DNA of 64,000 nucleotides from Bacillus ndiopicus (GTDB lineage: Bacteria > Bacillota > Bacilli > Bacillales_A > Planococcaceae): NCBI RefSeq assembly GCF_000612805.1, contig NZ_HG964404.1, positions 521,091-585,090 of the forward strand, given 5' to 3'. Position 1 is the stretch's first letter. The number at the start of each line of letters is the position of its first letter. Positions 33,978-43,786 of this stretch are shown one piece after another. The notes under the pieces are model-generated. The model saw only the letters and a list, made by a program, of their open reading frames with translations, searched no databases and had not been told where the DNA came from. The position numbers and the translations under genes are program-made.

Positions 33978-36443
33978 TTAACCTTCTTTGAGTGATGATA
34001 TAATATTTATTTTACTAGCTGTAGTACTAGAAATCCAGGAAGCAAGGAGACTTAGAGAAACACCAGCAATCAGCGCCAGAATAATATTCCCTAAAGGTAA
34101 TTGAAAAGATATAACCCCTCCCAATAGTTCGGATTGGCTAGTTGTATAAAGTAAAACTACACCCGAAATTATACCACCAATAACCCCCGACAGTCCTATA
34201 AGTAAACCTTCTCCAATGATCATCTTTTTAACTTGCTGTTTCGTAAAACCAAGCGCTCGCATTGTCCCTATCTCAGTGGTGCGTTCCAACGTATTCATTA
34301 ATAAAGTGTTTGCTGTACCGATACTAGCTAGTCCAATGATTAAAACTAACATGATTAAAATCAACTCATTCATACCGATTAATGCCGAAGTAGTTGATTT
34401 AATTTCATCTTCTACTGTTTCTACTTTTGAGAGATGAGTGCTGAAATCCAACCATAACTCATTACGTAATTGTTCACCAGTATATCCGTCCTTTAAAGTT
34501 AATAATACGTCGAAATTATTCGCCCAACCAAATTTATTATTTAAATGATTCTCATCCATAAATGCAACATAGCCTGAGTAATTCGATGTTTTCACTACAT
34601 CAAGGACTTCAAGTTGTTGTTTACCAGAGGGTGTATTAATGTAAATATATTCTCCTATATTTCCCCCCCATTCATCAAAAGCTCTTTCGCCGAGGATAAC
34701 AGATGGTTCCTTTGCAAGTTCATAATATAAATTGTCTTTATTAGAACTTTCAAATAAGGTGGGGCCTTCTTCATCTACAGCAAAAATGGAAAACTGTCTC
34801 TTCTCCCCATTAGTGTTTACCCATGTAATTGGCGTAGCTTCCGTTAAAGAATCAACATTTACAACAGCATCATACGATAGTAATTTTTCTATATCCTGAT
34901 TAGACCAAGGTGATTCTGATGAAACTCTCAGGTCTCCTCCATACGTATTCCTGATTTCATTTTCATAACCTTCAGGTGCGGATTCAATAACAGCACTTAG
35001 TAATAATATCACTGCAATCCCCACAGCAAGAATAGCAGCAGTATTAGCATTTCGATTTAATTGTTTTGTAAGGGTTTGCGTTGCCAGACTACCAGAGTAG
35101 CCGAAGATTAATTTTAAAATAGGTTTAAATATCCTGCTTACACCAAGTAACAATAATGGAAACAACAAAATGATGCTTACTAAAATCGCTAAATAAGAGA
35201 TGGGATGATTGATAAATACAAAAGCAAGCAAGCCAACACCTAGAACTGCCCTAACTATGTACAGGCTTCTCGATGATTGGGTTTGATTTGCCATTTTTAA
35301 TGTCAATAACACAGAGGTTTTCCCCGCATTGTAAATAGGAAATAATGAAGATACAACAGGAAATAAAATTCCAACTACTACAGCTATTAATGCAGGTATT
35401 TTCCAATTTAATGTGTAAACCATGTCAAATTCAAATACGCTTAGTAAAGTTTGCATAAACATATCCCCAAGCCAAATTCCCATAGGCACCCCAACAGCTG
35501 TACCTATTAGCCCCAACAATAGTACTTCAATTAGAATAAGTCTGGAAACAGAACTTTGTAGATATCCGAAACTTTTCATGATTGCAAATTCCTTTTTTCG
35601 TTCCATAACACTTGTATAAATCATATTAAAAACAATGAATCCGCTAATAAACATAGATAACCCAGCAATTAAGTAAAAGAACGTATATAGTCCTCCTATA
35701 TCATTACTTTGCCGATCATCCGCGACAACTGGTTGTACATATACATTTGAATTACGAAATTCTTCCTGAAGAGATTGAAAAAGTTTCTCTCCTTCTTCAG
35801 TTGTTTGAAATCTTACATAGGAAAGTTTGTCCTCCATACCAGTCCATTCTTGTAGCAATTCAAGTGGAGCCATGATTCGGAAGCTGGTTGATTCAGCACG
35901 CTCCCAGTTACTTGGACTTGCAAGCAACTGCGTATATTCAACAATGGCGGAAACCTTAGCTTCTCCCAAATCGGTAAACCTAATTGTATCCCCTACTTTT
36001 TTATTTAACAGATTTGCAACAGCTTTTGGTATTACCAAACCTTCATTATCCAAACTCCCTTCGATAACAGGAAGTTTCAGTAAAGAACTGCTTTGATCAT
36101 TCACGCCTGTAATTCGGACGGATCTTTGATTTAAAGATTGATCACCCTCCAGCTCAAAAAAGGCTTGTTTATCAAGTGCAAGCATGGTTTCCGTCACAAT
36201 TGGGCTAGTTAAAACTGACGAAACCACATCCTCAGAGTAAGTATGTTCATCGCTTAGAACCCAATAATCCGCATTTGCCACATACATTTCTTCATAATAA
36301 TCGAAAACATCATTTGTTGTTTTGTCTGCAATAAGCATTGATGTTACAAAAGCTATACCTAAGATTATCCCAAGCAGGGAAATGAAAAACCTTTTTTTAT
36401 TTTGTGTTATATTACGCCATGAAATTCGCCACATATTTAGCAT
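33978..36443 (-). CDS. ABC transporter permease, FtsX/MacB-like
   Basis: An 821-residue permease with two FtsX-like units. The first helix lies near residue 15 (KKRFFISLLGIILGIAFVTS), followed by an extracellular domain of about 210 residues, then helices near 260-380; a second external domain and a final helix group (ASIGTANTLLMNTLERTTEI; LLIGLSGVIGGIISGV) complete the pattern. Such type VII exporters usually drive efflux of peptides or lipids or transmit force through the membrane. The frame overlaps the end of the ATPase gene; the ATG at 36443 is chosen because AAAGGGTG lies before it, giving a 32-base overlap. Confidence 0.88.
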   Translation of the reverse strand: MLNMWRISWRNITQNKKRFFISLLGIILGIAFVTSMLIADKTTNDVFDYYEEMYVANADYWVLSDEHTYSEDVVSSVLTSPIVTETMLALDKQAFFELEGDQSLNQRSVRITGVNDQSSSLLKLPVIEGSLDNEGLVIPKAVANLLNKKVGDTIRFTDLGEAKVSAIVEYTQLLASPSNWERAESTSFRIMAPLELLQEWTGMEDKLSYVRFQTTEEGEKLFQSLQEEFRNSNVYVQPVVADDRQSNDIGGLYTFFYLIAGLSMFISGFIVFNMIYTSVMERKKEFAIMKSFGYLQSSVSRLILIEVLLLGLIGTAVGVPMGIWLGDMFMQTLLSVFEFDMVYTLNWKIPALIAVVVGILFPVVSSLFPIYNAGKTSVLLTLKMANQTQSSRSLYIVRAVLGVGLLAFVFINHPISYLAILVSIILLFPLLLLGVSRIFKPILKLIFGYSGSLATQTLTKQLNRNANTAAILAVGIAVILLLSAVIESAPEGYENEIRNTYGGDLRVSSESPWSNQDIEKLLSYDAVVNVDSLTEATPITWVNTNGEKRQFSIFAVDEEGPTLFESSNKDNLYYELAKEPSVILGERAFDEWGGNIGEYIYINTPSGKQQLEVLDVVKTSNYSGYVAFMDENHLNNKFGWANNFDVLLTLKDGYTGEQLRNELWLDFSTHLSKVETVEDEIKSTTSALIGMNELILIMLVLIIGLASIGTANTLLMNTLERTTEIGTMRALGFTKQQVKKMIIGEGLLIGLSGVIGGIISGVVLLYTTSQSELLGGVISFQLPLGNIILALIAGVSLSLLASWISSTTASKINIISSLKEG

Positions 36444-37131
36444 AATCATCACCCTTTCTAGAAATCACTTGATCAATAACACCATCCTTAAAAAGAATAA
36501 TTCGATCAGCAAACCCAGCTGCGAAAATATCATGCGTTACCATGATGATTGTTTGATTATTCTCTCGATTGAATCTTGATATTAATCCGAGTATTTCTTC
36601 GGCTTTACCTCTATCTAAATTTCCTGTTGGTTCATCGGCTAATAGAACAGAAGGGTTATTAACTAACGCCCTGGCTATAGCAACGCGTTGTTGTTGACCG
36701 CCACTCAGCAAATTAGCACGTTTCCGACCAAGTCCTTTCAATCCGACAGAATCAAGTAGTTCTATAATAATTTGGTTCTTCTTTTTTGTTAAACTACCAT
36801 CTGCATGAAGAGGGAAAGCTATATTTTCTTCTACACTTAACGTAGGGAGTAGCTGGTAATTTTGAAAAATAAAACCGATATACTTTCTACGAAATATCGT
36901 TCTTTCTTTTTCCGTCATATTACTTAAATTACTTTGATTTATTACTATATCTCCTTCAGTAGGGACATCAAGACCCCCTAAAAGTTGTAGTAATGTGCTC
37001 TTTCCAGAACCACTTGGCCCCATTACAGCCACAAATTCGCCTTCTTCAATGTTTAAATCAAAACCCTTCAAGACTTGAGTTCTTTCTTGCCCCTGTATAA
37101 ATTCCTTTTTCAAATTTCTAACTTTAATCAT
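36412..37131 (-). CDS. ABC transporter ATP-binding protein, LolD/MacB-like
   Basis: A 239-residue ATPase with Walker A GPSGSGKST near residue 38, Q-loop FIFQNYQLLPTLSVEENIAF, LSGGQQQRVAIARAL, Walker B VLLADEPTGNLD and switch His in MVTHDIFAA. These are hallmarks of the MacB/LolD class that pairs with FtsX-like permeases. It is the first gene of the exporter-PadR operon. Confidence 0.93.
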   Translation of the reverse strand: MIKVRNLKKEFIQGQERTQVLKGFDLNIEEGEFVAVMGPSGSGKSTLLQLLGGLDVPTEGDIVINQSNLSNMTEKERTIFRRKYIGFIFQNYQLLPTLSVEENIAFPLHADGSLTKKKNQIIIELLDSVGLKGLGRKRANLLSGGQQQRVAIARALVNNPSVLLADEPTGNLDRGKAEEILGLISRFNRENNQTIIMVTHDIFAAGFADRIILFKDGVIDQVISRKGDDYAKYVANFMA

Positions 37132-37161
37132 GTTTTAATTCCTCCTATCCTTTCGAAATCA

Positions 37162-37180
37162 TTATATACTAAGTATATAA
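37162..37180. promoter_or_regulatory. Perfect 19-bp palindrome, probable PadR operator 1
   Basis: Arms TTATATACT and AGTATATAA around a single central base, 31 bases upstream of the ATPase start. It shares the core TATACT-N-AGTATA with the larger palindrome at 37246-37272. Assignment to PadR is inferred from its presence in the same operon. Confidence 0.6.
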
Positions 37181-37245
37181 TATATGGAAGTAAATTCATT
37201 TAAATTTCATTATAAATTATGTGTTTTTTATAAAATCCCCCTAAA

Positions 37246-37272
37246 TACAATGTATACTTAGTATACATTGTA
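37246..37272. promoter_or_regulatory. Perfect 27-bp palindrome, probable PadR operator 2
   Basis: Two 13-base arms, TACAATGTATACT and AGTATACATTGTA, around a single central T. The ATGT...ACAT pattern inside is typical of PadR boxes. It lies about 115 bases upstream of the exporter operon and shares its core with operator 1. Confidence 0.6.
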
Positions 37273-37474
37273 CTTAAATATTGTGTAATGATAATAAAGT
37301 CGATACTTATACTTCATTACCATTTTTAATTCCTATACATGCCGCCAAGCTGGAAAGGAATAACTAAGATGAAGTACTTTAAATCTGCAAAAGAGCCTGA
37401 AATTTATTATTATTTTATGCAAAGAAGGAAAAGCCTTGGATGTATCGCCATTAGTATTACAATAGCTATGGAAG

Positions 37475-37797
37475 CGTACAGAAAAAAGTAGCTTCAAAAC
37501 CGAAAAAGCAGCGTTGAAAGCCCTTCTAGAAGTAAAGGCTGCCACGCTGCGAGGTGAAACGAAACATATAGAATATGATAACTTAAATGTCGCTACATGG
37601 ATCCAAAGATTTCATACTGTATTTAAAATTGCTATTAACGCAGCAGTTGAAGAAGAAATACTTCAACGGAACCGATTTACAAGAATAACAATCACAAATC
37701 CAAATGATACAACTGAGCCTGCTATGGACATGTGTTAAAAGAATTAAAGCATAAATCAGTCACGCTATTTAGCCAAAGTCTAAGTAAGTGGGGCTAA
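37475..37797 (+). pseudogene. Relic of a phage-type tyrosine integrase
   Basis: One frame reads SSFKTEKAALKALLEVKAAT, LRGETKHIEYDNLNVATWI, then jumps to RFHTVFKIAINAAVEEEILQ and RNRFTRITITN, and stops. These are the arm-binding start and the core-binding region of integrases, joined by an internal deletion. After another break LKELKHKSVTLFSQ appears, resembling the ..GHKSV.. end, stopping at 37795-37797. The catalytic Arg/His/Tyr domain is lost. It marks a former mobile element between the exporter operon and yqhL. Confidence 0.6.
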
Positions 37798-37913
37798 ATG
37801 TGGGGCTAGTTTTTTAAACAACAGTTAAAAACACCGTCACACCAACGCTCACTGTACATTTATTCTATTATCTTTTATAATAGATTGTGGAAATAGAAAG
37901 GGGTTTACTTGCA

Positions 37914-38297
37914 GTGAAAATTCTTATTACACTACTTATTGTTGTGGCTGTTATTGCTGTTTATATTTTGATTAGCTCAATGCGTCTGAAAAAAGCAGTA
38001 ACGAATTTAACACAAGAAGAATTTATTCAAGGCTATCGCAAAGCACAATTAATTGATTTGCGTGAAGCGAAGGAATTTGATGCTGGGCATATTTTAGGAG
38101 CACGTAATATTCCGTCAACACAGCTTAATGCACGCTACAAAGAAATTCGTTCTGATTTACCAGTGTATTTGTACTGTCAAAATACTGGTCGCAGCGCACG
38201 TGCAGCACTAACGTTGAAAAAACGTGGATACAACCAAATTTACCAACTTCAAGGCGGTTTCCGTACTTGGACAGGCAAAATTAAATCAAAAGCATAA
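37914..38297 (+). CDS. yqhL: Membrane-anchored rhodanese-like protein YqhL
   Basis: A 127-residue protein with an N-terminal membrane helix (residues 3-22) and a rhodanese domain: LIDLREAKEFDAGHILGARN, then the active-site loop YLYCQNTGRSA with the sulfur-carrying Cys, and QLQGGFRTW. It probably handles persulfide sulfur at the membrane. The start is the GTG at 37914 behind AGAAAGGGG; the upstream GTG at 37887 precedes that site. It is convergent with gcvPB, as yqhL is next to gcvPB in B. subtilis. Confidence 0.88.
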   Translation: MKILITLLIVVAVIAVYILISSMRLKKAVTNLTQEEFIQGYRKAQLIDLREAKEFDAGHILGARNIPSTQLNARYKEIRSDLPVYLYCQNTGRSARAALTLKKRGYNQIYQLQGGFRTWTGKIKSKA

Positions 38298-38302
38298 TTA
38301 CA

Positions 38303-38335
38303 AAACAAGCTAGTTTCATGCGAACTAGCTTGTTT
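38303..38335 (+). terminator. Terminator of yqhL
   Basis: AAACAAGCTAGTT and AACTAGCTTGTTT, perfect arms, followed by TTTTT. Confidence 0.85.
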
Positions 38336-38345
38336 TTTTGGTTTT

Positions 38346-38448
38346 TATCAGCGCTTTTTAAGTTTTATCGGCGAATTCTGTCAACATATCGGCGCTTTTG
38401 GAATTATATCAGTGAATTTCACAAATATATCAGCACTTTACAAAAAGC
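38346..38448. repeat. Degenerate tandem repeat, about 20.5-bp period, 5 units (block 2)
   Basis: Units begin TATCAGCG, TATCGGCG, TATCGGCG, TATCAGTG and TATCAGCA at 38346, 38366, 38387, 38407 and 38428; steps are 20, 21, 20, 21 bases. A typical unit is TATCGGCGCTTTTGGAATTA. It is the same family, in the same orientation, as block 1 at 23871. It fills the gap between two terminators of convergent genes. Confidence 0.85.
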
Positions 38449-38456
38449 ACATAAAA

Positions 38457-38481
38457 GCTGTCGGGAAAAACTCCCGACAGC
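38457..38481 (-). terminator. Terminator of the gcv operon
   Basis: GCTGTCGGGA and TCCCGACAGC, perfect arms with a five-base loop, 12 bases behind the gcvPB stop, with T-rich sequence on the minus strand. Confidence 0.8.
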
Positions 38482-38492
38482 CTTCTTAAACA

Positions 38493-39953
38493 TTATTTTG
38501 TATAACGAAGTACCGGTGTACGAGCTGCACGTGCTTCATCTAAGCGTGATACAACTGTTGTATGTGGTGCTTCTTGAACGATTGTTGGATTTTCTTCTGC
38601 TTCTTTTGCAATTTGAATCATTACATCGCAGAATGCATCTAACGTTTCTTTTGATTCTGTTTCAGTTGGCTCAATCATAATACCTTCCTCAACGTTAAGT
38701 GGGAAGTATACTGTTGGTGGATGGTAGCCAAAGTCAAGTAAACGTTTCGCAATATCAAGTGTACGTACGCCAAGTTTCTTTTGACGACGACCAGATAATA
38801 CGAATTCGTGCTTACAATGACGGTTGTATGGTAAATCATAAAACTCTTCTAAGCGACGCATCATATAGTTTGCGTTTAATACTGCATATTCTGTAACAGC
38901 CTTTAAGCCATCTGGGCCCATTGTACGGATATACGTATACGCACGTACGTTAATACCAAAGTTACCGTAGTATGGCTTCACGCGACCAATTGATTGTGGA
39001 CGGTTGTAATCGAAGTGGAATGTTCCATCTTCTTTTTTCACTAAAACTGGCTTTGGTAAGAATGGAATTAAGTCCGCTTTTACCCCTACAGGACCTGAAC
39101 CAGGACCACCACCACCGTGTGGACCAGTGAATGTTTTGTGTAAGTTTAAATGTACACAGTCGAAGCCCATGTCGCCAGGGCGAGCTTTTGACATAACAGC
39201 GTTTAAGTTCGCGCCGTCATAGTACACTTTTCCGCCTACTTCATGGATAATTTTCGCCATTTCGATGATATTTTCTTCAAATAGACCAAGTGTGTTTGGG
39301 TTAGTTAACATTAATGCTGCTGTATCAGGACCTACAACACGACGTAAATCTTCTAAGTCTACTAAACCATCTTCACCTGATTTAATTGTGATTGTTTCAA
39401 AGCCTGCAACTGTTGCTGAAGCCGGGTTTGTACCATGTGCTGAGTCAGGAACGATTACTTTATTACGGTGACCTTCGCCGTTTGCTTCATGGAATGCACG
39501 AATCATCATTAATGCTGTCCATTCACCATGAGCACCCGCTGCTGGTTGTAATGTTACTTCATCCATACCTGTAATTTCTTGTAATGACGTTTGTAAGTCA
39601 TATAATAATTCCATTGCACCTTGTACTGTTGACTCATCTTGTAATGGGTGCACGTTAGCAAAGCCGCTGTAGCGTGCTACTGCTTCGTTAATTTTTGGAT
39701 TGTACTTCATCGTACATGAACCTAATGGGTAGAAGCCTGAGTCTACACCATGGTTACGACGAGAAAGGGCTGTGTAATGGCGCATAATATCTAATTCAGA
39801 TACTTCTGGTAGCTCAGCAGCCTCTTCACGCACATAGCCTGCTGGTAATAAATCTGCTAAATCTAACTCTGGAACATCAAGTGGCTCTAAGTTATAGCCA
39901 ACACGACCTGGTTTTGTTAATTCAAAAATGAGTGATTGGTTTTCGTTATGCAT
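38493..39953 (-). CDS. gcvPB: Glycine dehydrogenase (decarboxylating) subunit 2
   Basis: GcvPB, with GcvPA, is the P-protein that decarboxylates glycine and passes the aminomethyl group to lipoylated GcvH. The 486-residue subunit carries the PLP lysine in the conserved [16 protein letters not shown] motif, and the segments [14 protein letters not shown] and [17 protein letters not shown]. The start at 39953 follows GATGGGGG and overlaps the end of gcvPA by eight bases. It is the last gene of gcvT-gcvPA-gcvPB, controlled by the glycine riboswitch at 42490-42682. Confidence 0.96.
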   Translation of the reverse strand: MHNENQSLIFELTKPGRVGYNLEPLDVPELDLADLLPAGYVREEAAELPEVSELDIMRHYTALSRRNHGVDSGFYPLGSCTMKYNPKINEAVARYSGFANVHPLQDESTVQGAMELLYDLQTSLQEITGMDEVTLQPAAGAHGEWTALMMIRAFHEANGEGHRNKVIVPDSAHGTNPASATVAGFETITIKSGEDGLVDLEDLRRVVGPDTAALMLTNPNTLGLFEENIIEMAKIIHEVGGKVYYDGANLNAVMSKARPGDMGFDCVHLNLHKTFTGPHGGGGPGSGPVGVKADLIPFLPKPVLVKKEDGTFHFDYNRPQSIGRVKPYYGNFGINVRAYTYIRTMGPDGLKAVTEYAVLNANYMMRRLEEFYDLPYNRHCKHEFVLSGRRQKKLGVRTLDIAKRLLDFGYHPPTVYFPLNVEEGIMIEPTETESKETLDAFCDVMIQIAKEAEENPTIVQEAPHTTVVSRLDEARAARTPVLRYTK

Positions 39954-41292
39954 TGTAAGCCCCCATCTCTGCAACTAATGCGTCAATTTCTTCTTTTGTA
40001 CGTAGCTCTGTTACAGCGATTAACGCATGGTTTTCTAACTCTGAATACACACGACCTAAATCGAAACCACCGATAATGCCTTTTTCAATTAAGCCTTTGT
40101 TAATTTCAGTAACAGATTTTTTCGTTTTTACAACGATTTCATTGAAGTGTGCACCTTGGTAAGCAACTTCAAAGCCAGCTGCTTCAAAAGCATTTTTCGC
40201 GTAGCGTGTTTTCACAATATTTTGTTTCGCTACTTCTTGAATACCTTGTTTACCAAGTGCTGTCATTGCTACAGAAGCTGCAAGTGCAAGTAGCGCTTGG
40301 TTTGAACAAATATTTGAAGTCGCTTTATCACGACGAATATGCTGCTCACGCGCTTGTAATGTTAATACATAGCCACGACGGCCTTGTTCGTCCACTGTTT
40401 CACCAATTAAACGACCAGGCACTTTACGCATTAATTTTGTTGTTACTGCAAAGTAACCACAGTGTGGGCCACCGAAGTTTTCTGAAATACCGAAGACTTG
40501 AGCATCACCTACTGCGATATCTGCACCAAGCTTACCTGGAGGTGTTAATACACCAAGTGCTAATGGGTTTGCAGATACAACAAATAAGCCTTTTGCATCA
40601 TGCGTGATTTCACCAATCGTTTGTAAATCTTCAATTTGGCCAAAGAAGTTTGGATATTGTACCATGACTGCTGCTGTTTGATCATCAACTAAGCCTTTTA
40701 ATGCCTCGATATCAGTTACACCATCTTTTGTTGGTACTGTAACAATTTCAATTGATTGCCCATATGCATATGTTGTTACAACATCTTTGTATTCTGGGTG
40801 TACTGCACCTGATACAAGAATTTTTTTACGACGTGTATGGCCTGCTGCAAGCATACCTGCTTCTGCAAGTGATGTACCGCCATCATACATAGATGAGTTT
40901 GCTAAATCCATGCCTGTTAATTCTGCAATCATTGTTTGGAACTCGAAAATCGCTTGTAGCTCACCTTGTGAAATTTCTGGTTGGTATGGTGTGTAAGCTG
41001 TATAGAACTCAGAACGAGAAATAACATGGTCAACAATTACTGGTTTGTAGTGGTTGTAAACACCAGCACCTAAAAACGATACGTTTGCTGCTGTATCCTT
41101 ATTTTTCGCTGCAAGTGCTGCTAGCTCTTTCATTAATGCTGCTTCTGATTTTGCTTCTTTAATGTTGTAAAGCCCTTGGAAGCGTACTTCTTCTGGAATG
41201 TCTGAGAATAATGCATCAATTGAATCAACGCCAATTGTTGCTAACATTTCTTGTTTGTCCTGTTCCGTCATTGGTAAATAACGATGTTTCAT
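39946..41292 (-). CDS. gcvPA: Glycine dehydrogenase (decarboxylating) subunit 1
   Basis: The 448-residue first half of the split P-protein, as in other Firmicutes. Signatures: [20 protein letters not shown] at the N-terminus, [40 protein letters not shown] and [15 protein letters not shown] precedes the ATG. It lies 50 bases behind gcvT. Confidence 0.96.
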   Translation of the reverse strand: MKHRYLPMTEQDKQEMLATIGVDSIDALFSDIPEEVRFQGLYNIKEAKSEAALMKELAALAAKNKDTAANVSFLGAGVYNHYKPVIVDHVISRSEFYTAYTPYQPEISQGELQAIFEFQTMIAELTGMDLANSSMYDGGTSLAEAGMLAAGHTRRKKILVSGAVHPEYKDVVTTYAYGQSIEIVTVPTKDGVTDIEALKGLVDDQTAAVMVQYPNFFGQIEDLQTIGEITHDAKGLFVVSANPLALGVLTPPGKLGADIAVGDAQVFGISENFGGPHCGYFAVTTKLMRKVPGRLIGETVDEQGRRGYVLTLQAREQHIRRDKATSNICSNQALLALAASVAMTALGKQGIQEVAKQNIVKTRYAKNAFEAAGFEVAYQGAHFNEIVVKTKKSVTEINKGLIEKGIIGGFDLGRVYSELENHALIAVTELRTKEEIDALVAEMGAYNA

Positions 41293-41342
41293 GAGAACCC
41301 TCTTTTCAACTATTATTTTGTTTCAATTCACGAGGCGGCTTC

Positions 41343-42428
41343 TTAACGCTTATAAAAAGGTTTTGCCACTACAACAGCTGGCACTAATTTACCGCGAATT
41401 TCAACTTCAATTTCTGTTCCGACTTCAGTAAATTCTGTATTTAACAACGCCATGCCAATGTTACGTTTCGTTAACGGAGACTGCGTACCTGTAGTGACTT
41501 CACCAATTTCTACGCCATCTTTAAACACTTTGTAGCCATGGCGAGGAATGCCTTTACCAATCATCTCAACACCAACAGATTTACGTAATAAGCCTGCTTC
41601 TTTTTGCGCTAATAATGCTTCTTGGCCGATAAATTTCGGTTCTTTTTGCAACTTTACTGCAAAGCCAATACCCGCTTCTAATGGTGAGATATCTTTTGAA
41701 AGCTCTTGACCATAAAGTGGTAGACAAGCTTCAAAGCGTAATGTATCACGTGCGCCAAGACCTGTTGGAATAACATGCTCTGACTCTAAAATTTTGTGCC
41801 ATAAAGCAACGATTGCTTCTGGTGAGCCGTAAAGCTCAAAGCCATCTTCACCTGTATAGCCGCTGCGTGATACAAGCACTTTGTGACCTGCAACATCTAC
41901 ATTGTCTTGGAATTTGAAATATTTAATTTCTTTTAAATCTGTTGCTGTTAAAGTTTGTAGAACTTCTTCTGCTAAAGGTCCTTGTAGTGCAATTTGAGCA
42001 AATTCGTCAGAACGGTTGTTGATTGTTACATCGCCCTCTGCATGCTGCATCATCCACTCATAATCTTTTTCAATATTAGCTGCGTTAACACATAATAGAT
42101 AACTATTTTCAGATAAACGATACGTCAATAGGTCATCAACGATACCGCCCGACTCATAGCACATTGCACTGTACTGTGCACCACCAACTGCTATTTTGGA
42201 AATATCATTTGATAAGATTTTTTGTAAATATGCAAGGGCATCTGCGCCTTCTACAAAAATCTCTCCCATGTGCGACACATCAAATAAACCTGCTCGATTG
42301 CGCACTGCATCATGCTCATCTTTAATCGATGAAAATTGTACTGGTAATTCCCATCCACCAAAGTCGATTGTTTTACCACCATATTGTGCATACGCATCAA
42401 ATAGCGGTGTGCGTTTTAATTCTGCCAT
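41343..42428 (-). CDS. gcvT: Aminomethyltransferase (glycine cleavage T protein)
   Basis: GcvT transfers the methylene group from GcvH-bound aminomethyl to tetrahydrofolate and releases ammonia. The 361-residue protein has the family segments [35 protein letters not shown] with the catalytic Asp, and [18 protein letters not shown] precedes the ATG. It is the first gene of the gcv operon, directly behind the tandem glycine riboswitch and its terminator. Confidence 0.96.
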   Translation of the reverse strand: MAELKRTPLFDAYAQYGGKTIDFGGWELPVQFSSIKDEHDAVRNRAGLFDVSHMGEIFVEGADALAYLQKILSNDISKIAVGGAQYSAMCYESGGIVDDLLTYRLSENSYLLCVNAANIEKDYEWMMQHAEGDVTINNRSDEFAQIALQGPLAEEVLQTLTATDLKEIKYFKFQDNVDVAGHKVLVSRSGYTGEDGFELYGSPEAIVALWHKILESEHVIPTGLGARDTLRFEACLPLYGQELSKDISPLEAGIGFAVKLQKEPKFIGQEALLAQKEAGLLRKSVGVEMIGKGIPRHGYKVFKDGVEIGEVTTGTQSPLTKRNIGMALLNTEFTEVGTEIEVEIRGKLVPAVVVAKPFYKR

Positions 42429-42464
42429 TTCTCGTTCCTCCTCACATTAATTACATCAAAAAAA

Positions 42465-42498
42465 GACAGACGAATCCCTTGTATCGGAATTCTCTGTC
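42465..42498 (-). terminator. Riboswitch-controlled terminator before gcvT
   Basis: On the minus strand GACAGA pairs with TCTGTC around a 22-base loop, followed by seven T. The 5' arm overlaps the last bases of aptamer 2, so glycine binding would compete with terminator folding and switch gcv transcription on. Confidence 0.7.
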
Positions 42499-42682
42499 CT
42501 TGCACCTGAAAGTTACACCTACTATTGATTCATCTCACATATGTAGGCTTTCCCCTTTGGTGGCTACTTAAATAATAGCGCTCTCCAGAGTTGCGTCCTG
42601 TACGAGTCTTTTTGCCTGAGAGATTCATAGCTTAAGCTACTTGCTCCTTCGGCGACGCCACTTCACGTTCTCTCCCCGCACA
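42490..42682 (-). ncRNA. Tandem glycine riboswitch (gcvT element)
   Basis: Two aptamers are visible on the minus strand. Aptamer 1: GGGGAGAGAACG, GCCGAAGGAGCAA, AATCTCTCAGGCAAAAAGAC. Aptamer 2: CTGGAGAGCG, CCACCAAAGGGGAAAGCC, CTTTCAGGTGCAAGGACAGA. These are the conserved glycine-aptamer segments, joined by a short linker. It controls the glycine cleavage operon, which breaks down excess glycine. The expression platform is the terminator at 42465-42498. Confidence 0.95.
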
Positions 42683-42856
42683 ATCATCCGCAGTTATGAT
42701 GTTTAAAATAGAATACTAATCTACAAACTACTCCGTCATGTCCTTTAAAAAGAATAGACACTATCTAAGCCATATCCTAACATTAGATGTGATAAAAACG
42801 CAATCATTTTTTAAATTTATATTTAAAACCGAACATTTTTGATAAAAATACATTTA

Positions 42857-43369
42857 TCATTCGCCTTTTAAGCGTTTTACTTGAAAGCCGATATATTCCA
42901 CAATAAGGCGAAGTGTTCTTCCGGCTGTTAATACTTGTATATGCCCAACTTCCTTGTAAAATTTCCGGCGCTCCAAATATAGCTGATGTAATTGTTCTTT
43001 TGTAGAAATTTGAACAATTGGCCGATTTTTATCATTTTTTATGCGCATATATATATCTTCAAAAGTTGCATCAAGGAAGAACACCAGGCCTGTACGACGC
43101 ATAATTTTGCGATTTTCTGCATTTACAGATACACCGCCACCCGTTGCGATAATACATGCTTCATCGCGGAAGTTTTCTAAAAATTCAGTTTCCAACCGAC
43201 GAAAGTGTGCCTCCCCATACCTCTCGAAAATTTCCGGTATTGTCATACCTTGTTGTCTAACAATTTCCTTATCCATATCATAATAAGGCATTTTCAAAAA
43301 AAAGCTCAATCTTCGCCCTATGGCACTTTTGCCACAGCCCATAAAGCCTACTAAATAAATTTTGCGCAT
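42857..43369 (-). CDS. aroK: Shikimate kinase
   Basis: AroK phosphorylates shikimate with ATP in aromatic amino acid synthesis. The 170-residue product has the P-loop GFMGCGKS at residues 8-15, the shikimate-binding Asp and Arg in YYDMDKEI and FRRLETEFL, and ATGGGVS. The ATG at 43369 follows GAAGGTG. It lies between comG and gcvT, as in B. subtilis. Confidence 0.94.
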   Translation of the reverse strand: MRKIYLVGFMGCGKSAIGRRLSFFLKMPYYDMDKEIVRQQGMTIPEIFERYGEAHFRRLETEFLENFRDEACIIATGGGVSVNAENRKIMRRTGLVFFLDATFEDIYMRIKNDKNRPIVQISTKEQLHQLYLERRKFYKEVGHIQVLTAGRTLRLIVEYIGFQVKRLKGE

Positions 43370-43463
43370 TACCTTCACCTTCTTATCACATCAAAATCAA
43401 TTATACCTCAACTAACCCTTTTTCGAATTTTTTCGAGTTAGCTATGCCTAGAATCGCCAACAA

Positions 43464-43786
43464 TTACTCAATCAACATAATATCAGAAACGAGTTCGCCG
43501 TGAGCATTTGTTGTGCTTTTTAGACAAGGCACCTTCCATTCAGCGAAATCCTATCATTTGCTGAACAAAGGTCAATCTATTCACCAATTTTCGTTAGTAT
43601 GTTTATCGTAGCACGAACATTGACGAATTCCAACGAATTATATACATTTAGCTTAGATTGATAATTTGTGGCGTATGTTATACATAATCCTGTGACAAAA
43701 AATAACAGTATTATTGCGATAGGAAACAATGCTCCTCGCTCATTTTTCAGGTGGGACAATAAACGTTCTCCCCTCTGTTGTGCCAT
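43464..43786 (-). pseudogene. comGG: comGG, broken by two frameshifts
   Basis: The first frame gives the N-terminal part of a ComGG-like protein with one membrane helix (GALFPIAIILLFFVTGLCIT) and stops at 69 residues after ILTKIGE. Coding continues in a second frame with RLTFVQQMIGF and then in a third with EWKVPCLKSTTNAHGELVSD and IMLIE, stopping at 43464-43466. The reconstructed length of about 115 residues is close to the 124 of B. subtilis ComGG. Two shifts within 40 bases suggest decay rather than a single sequencing error. ComGG is a minor pseudopilin of the DNA-uptake pilus. Confidence 0.6.

Noticed and set aside
37333-37545. 70-codon minus-strand frame
   Set aside because: Shadow of the integrase relic.
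42465-42682. T-box leader before gcvT
   Set aside because: The conserved segments are those of two glycine aptamers; there is no T-box sequence or specifier loop.
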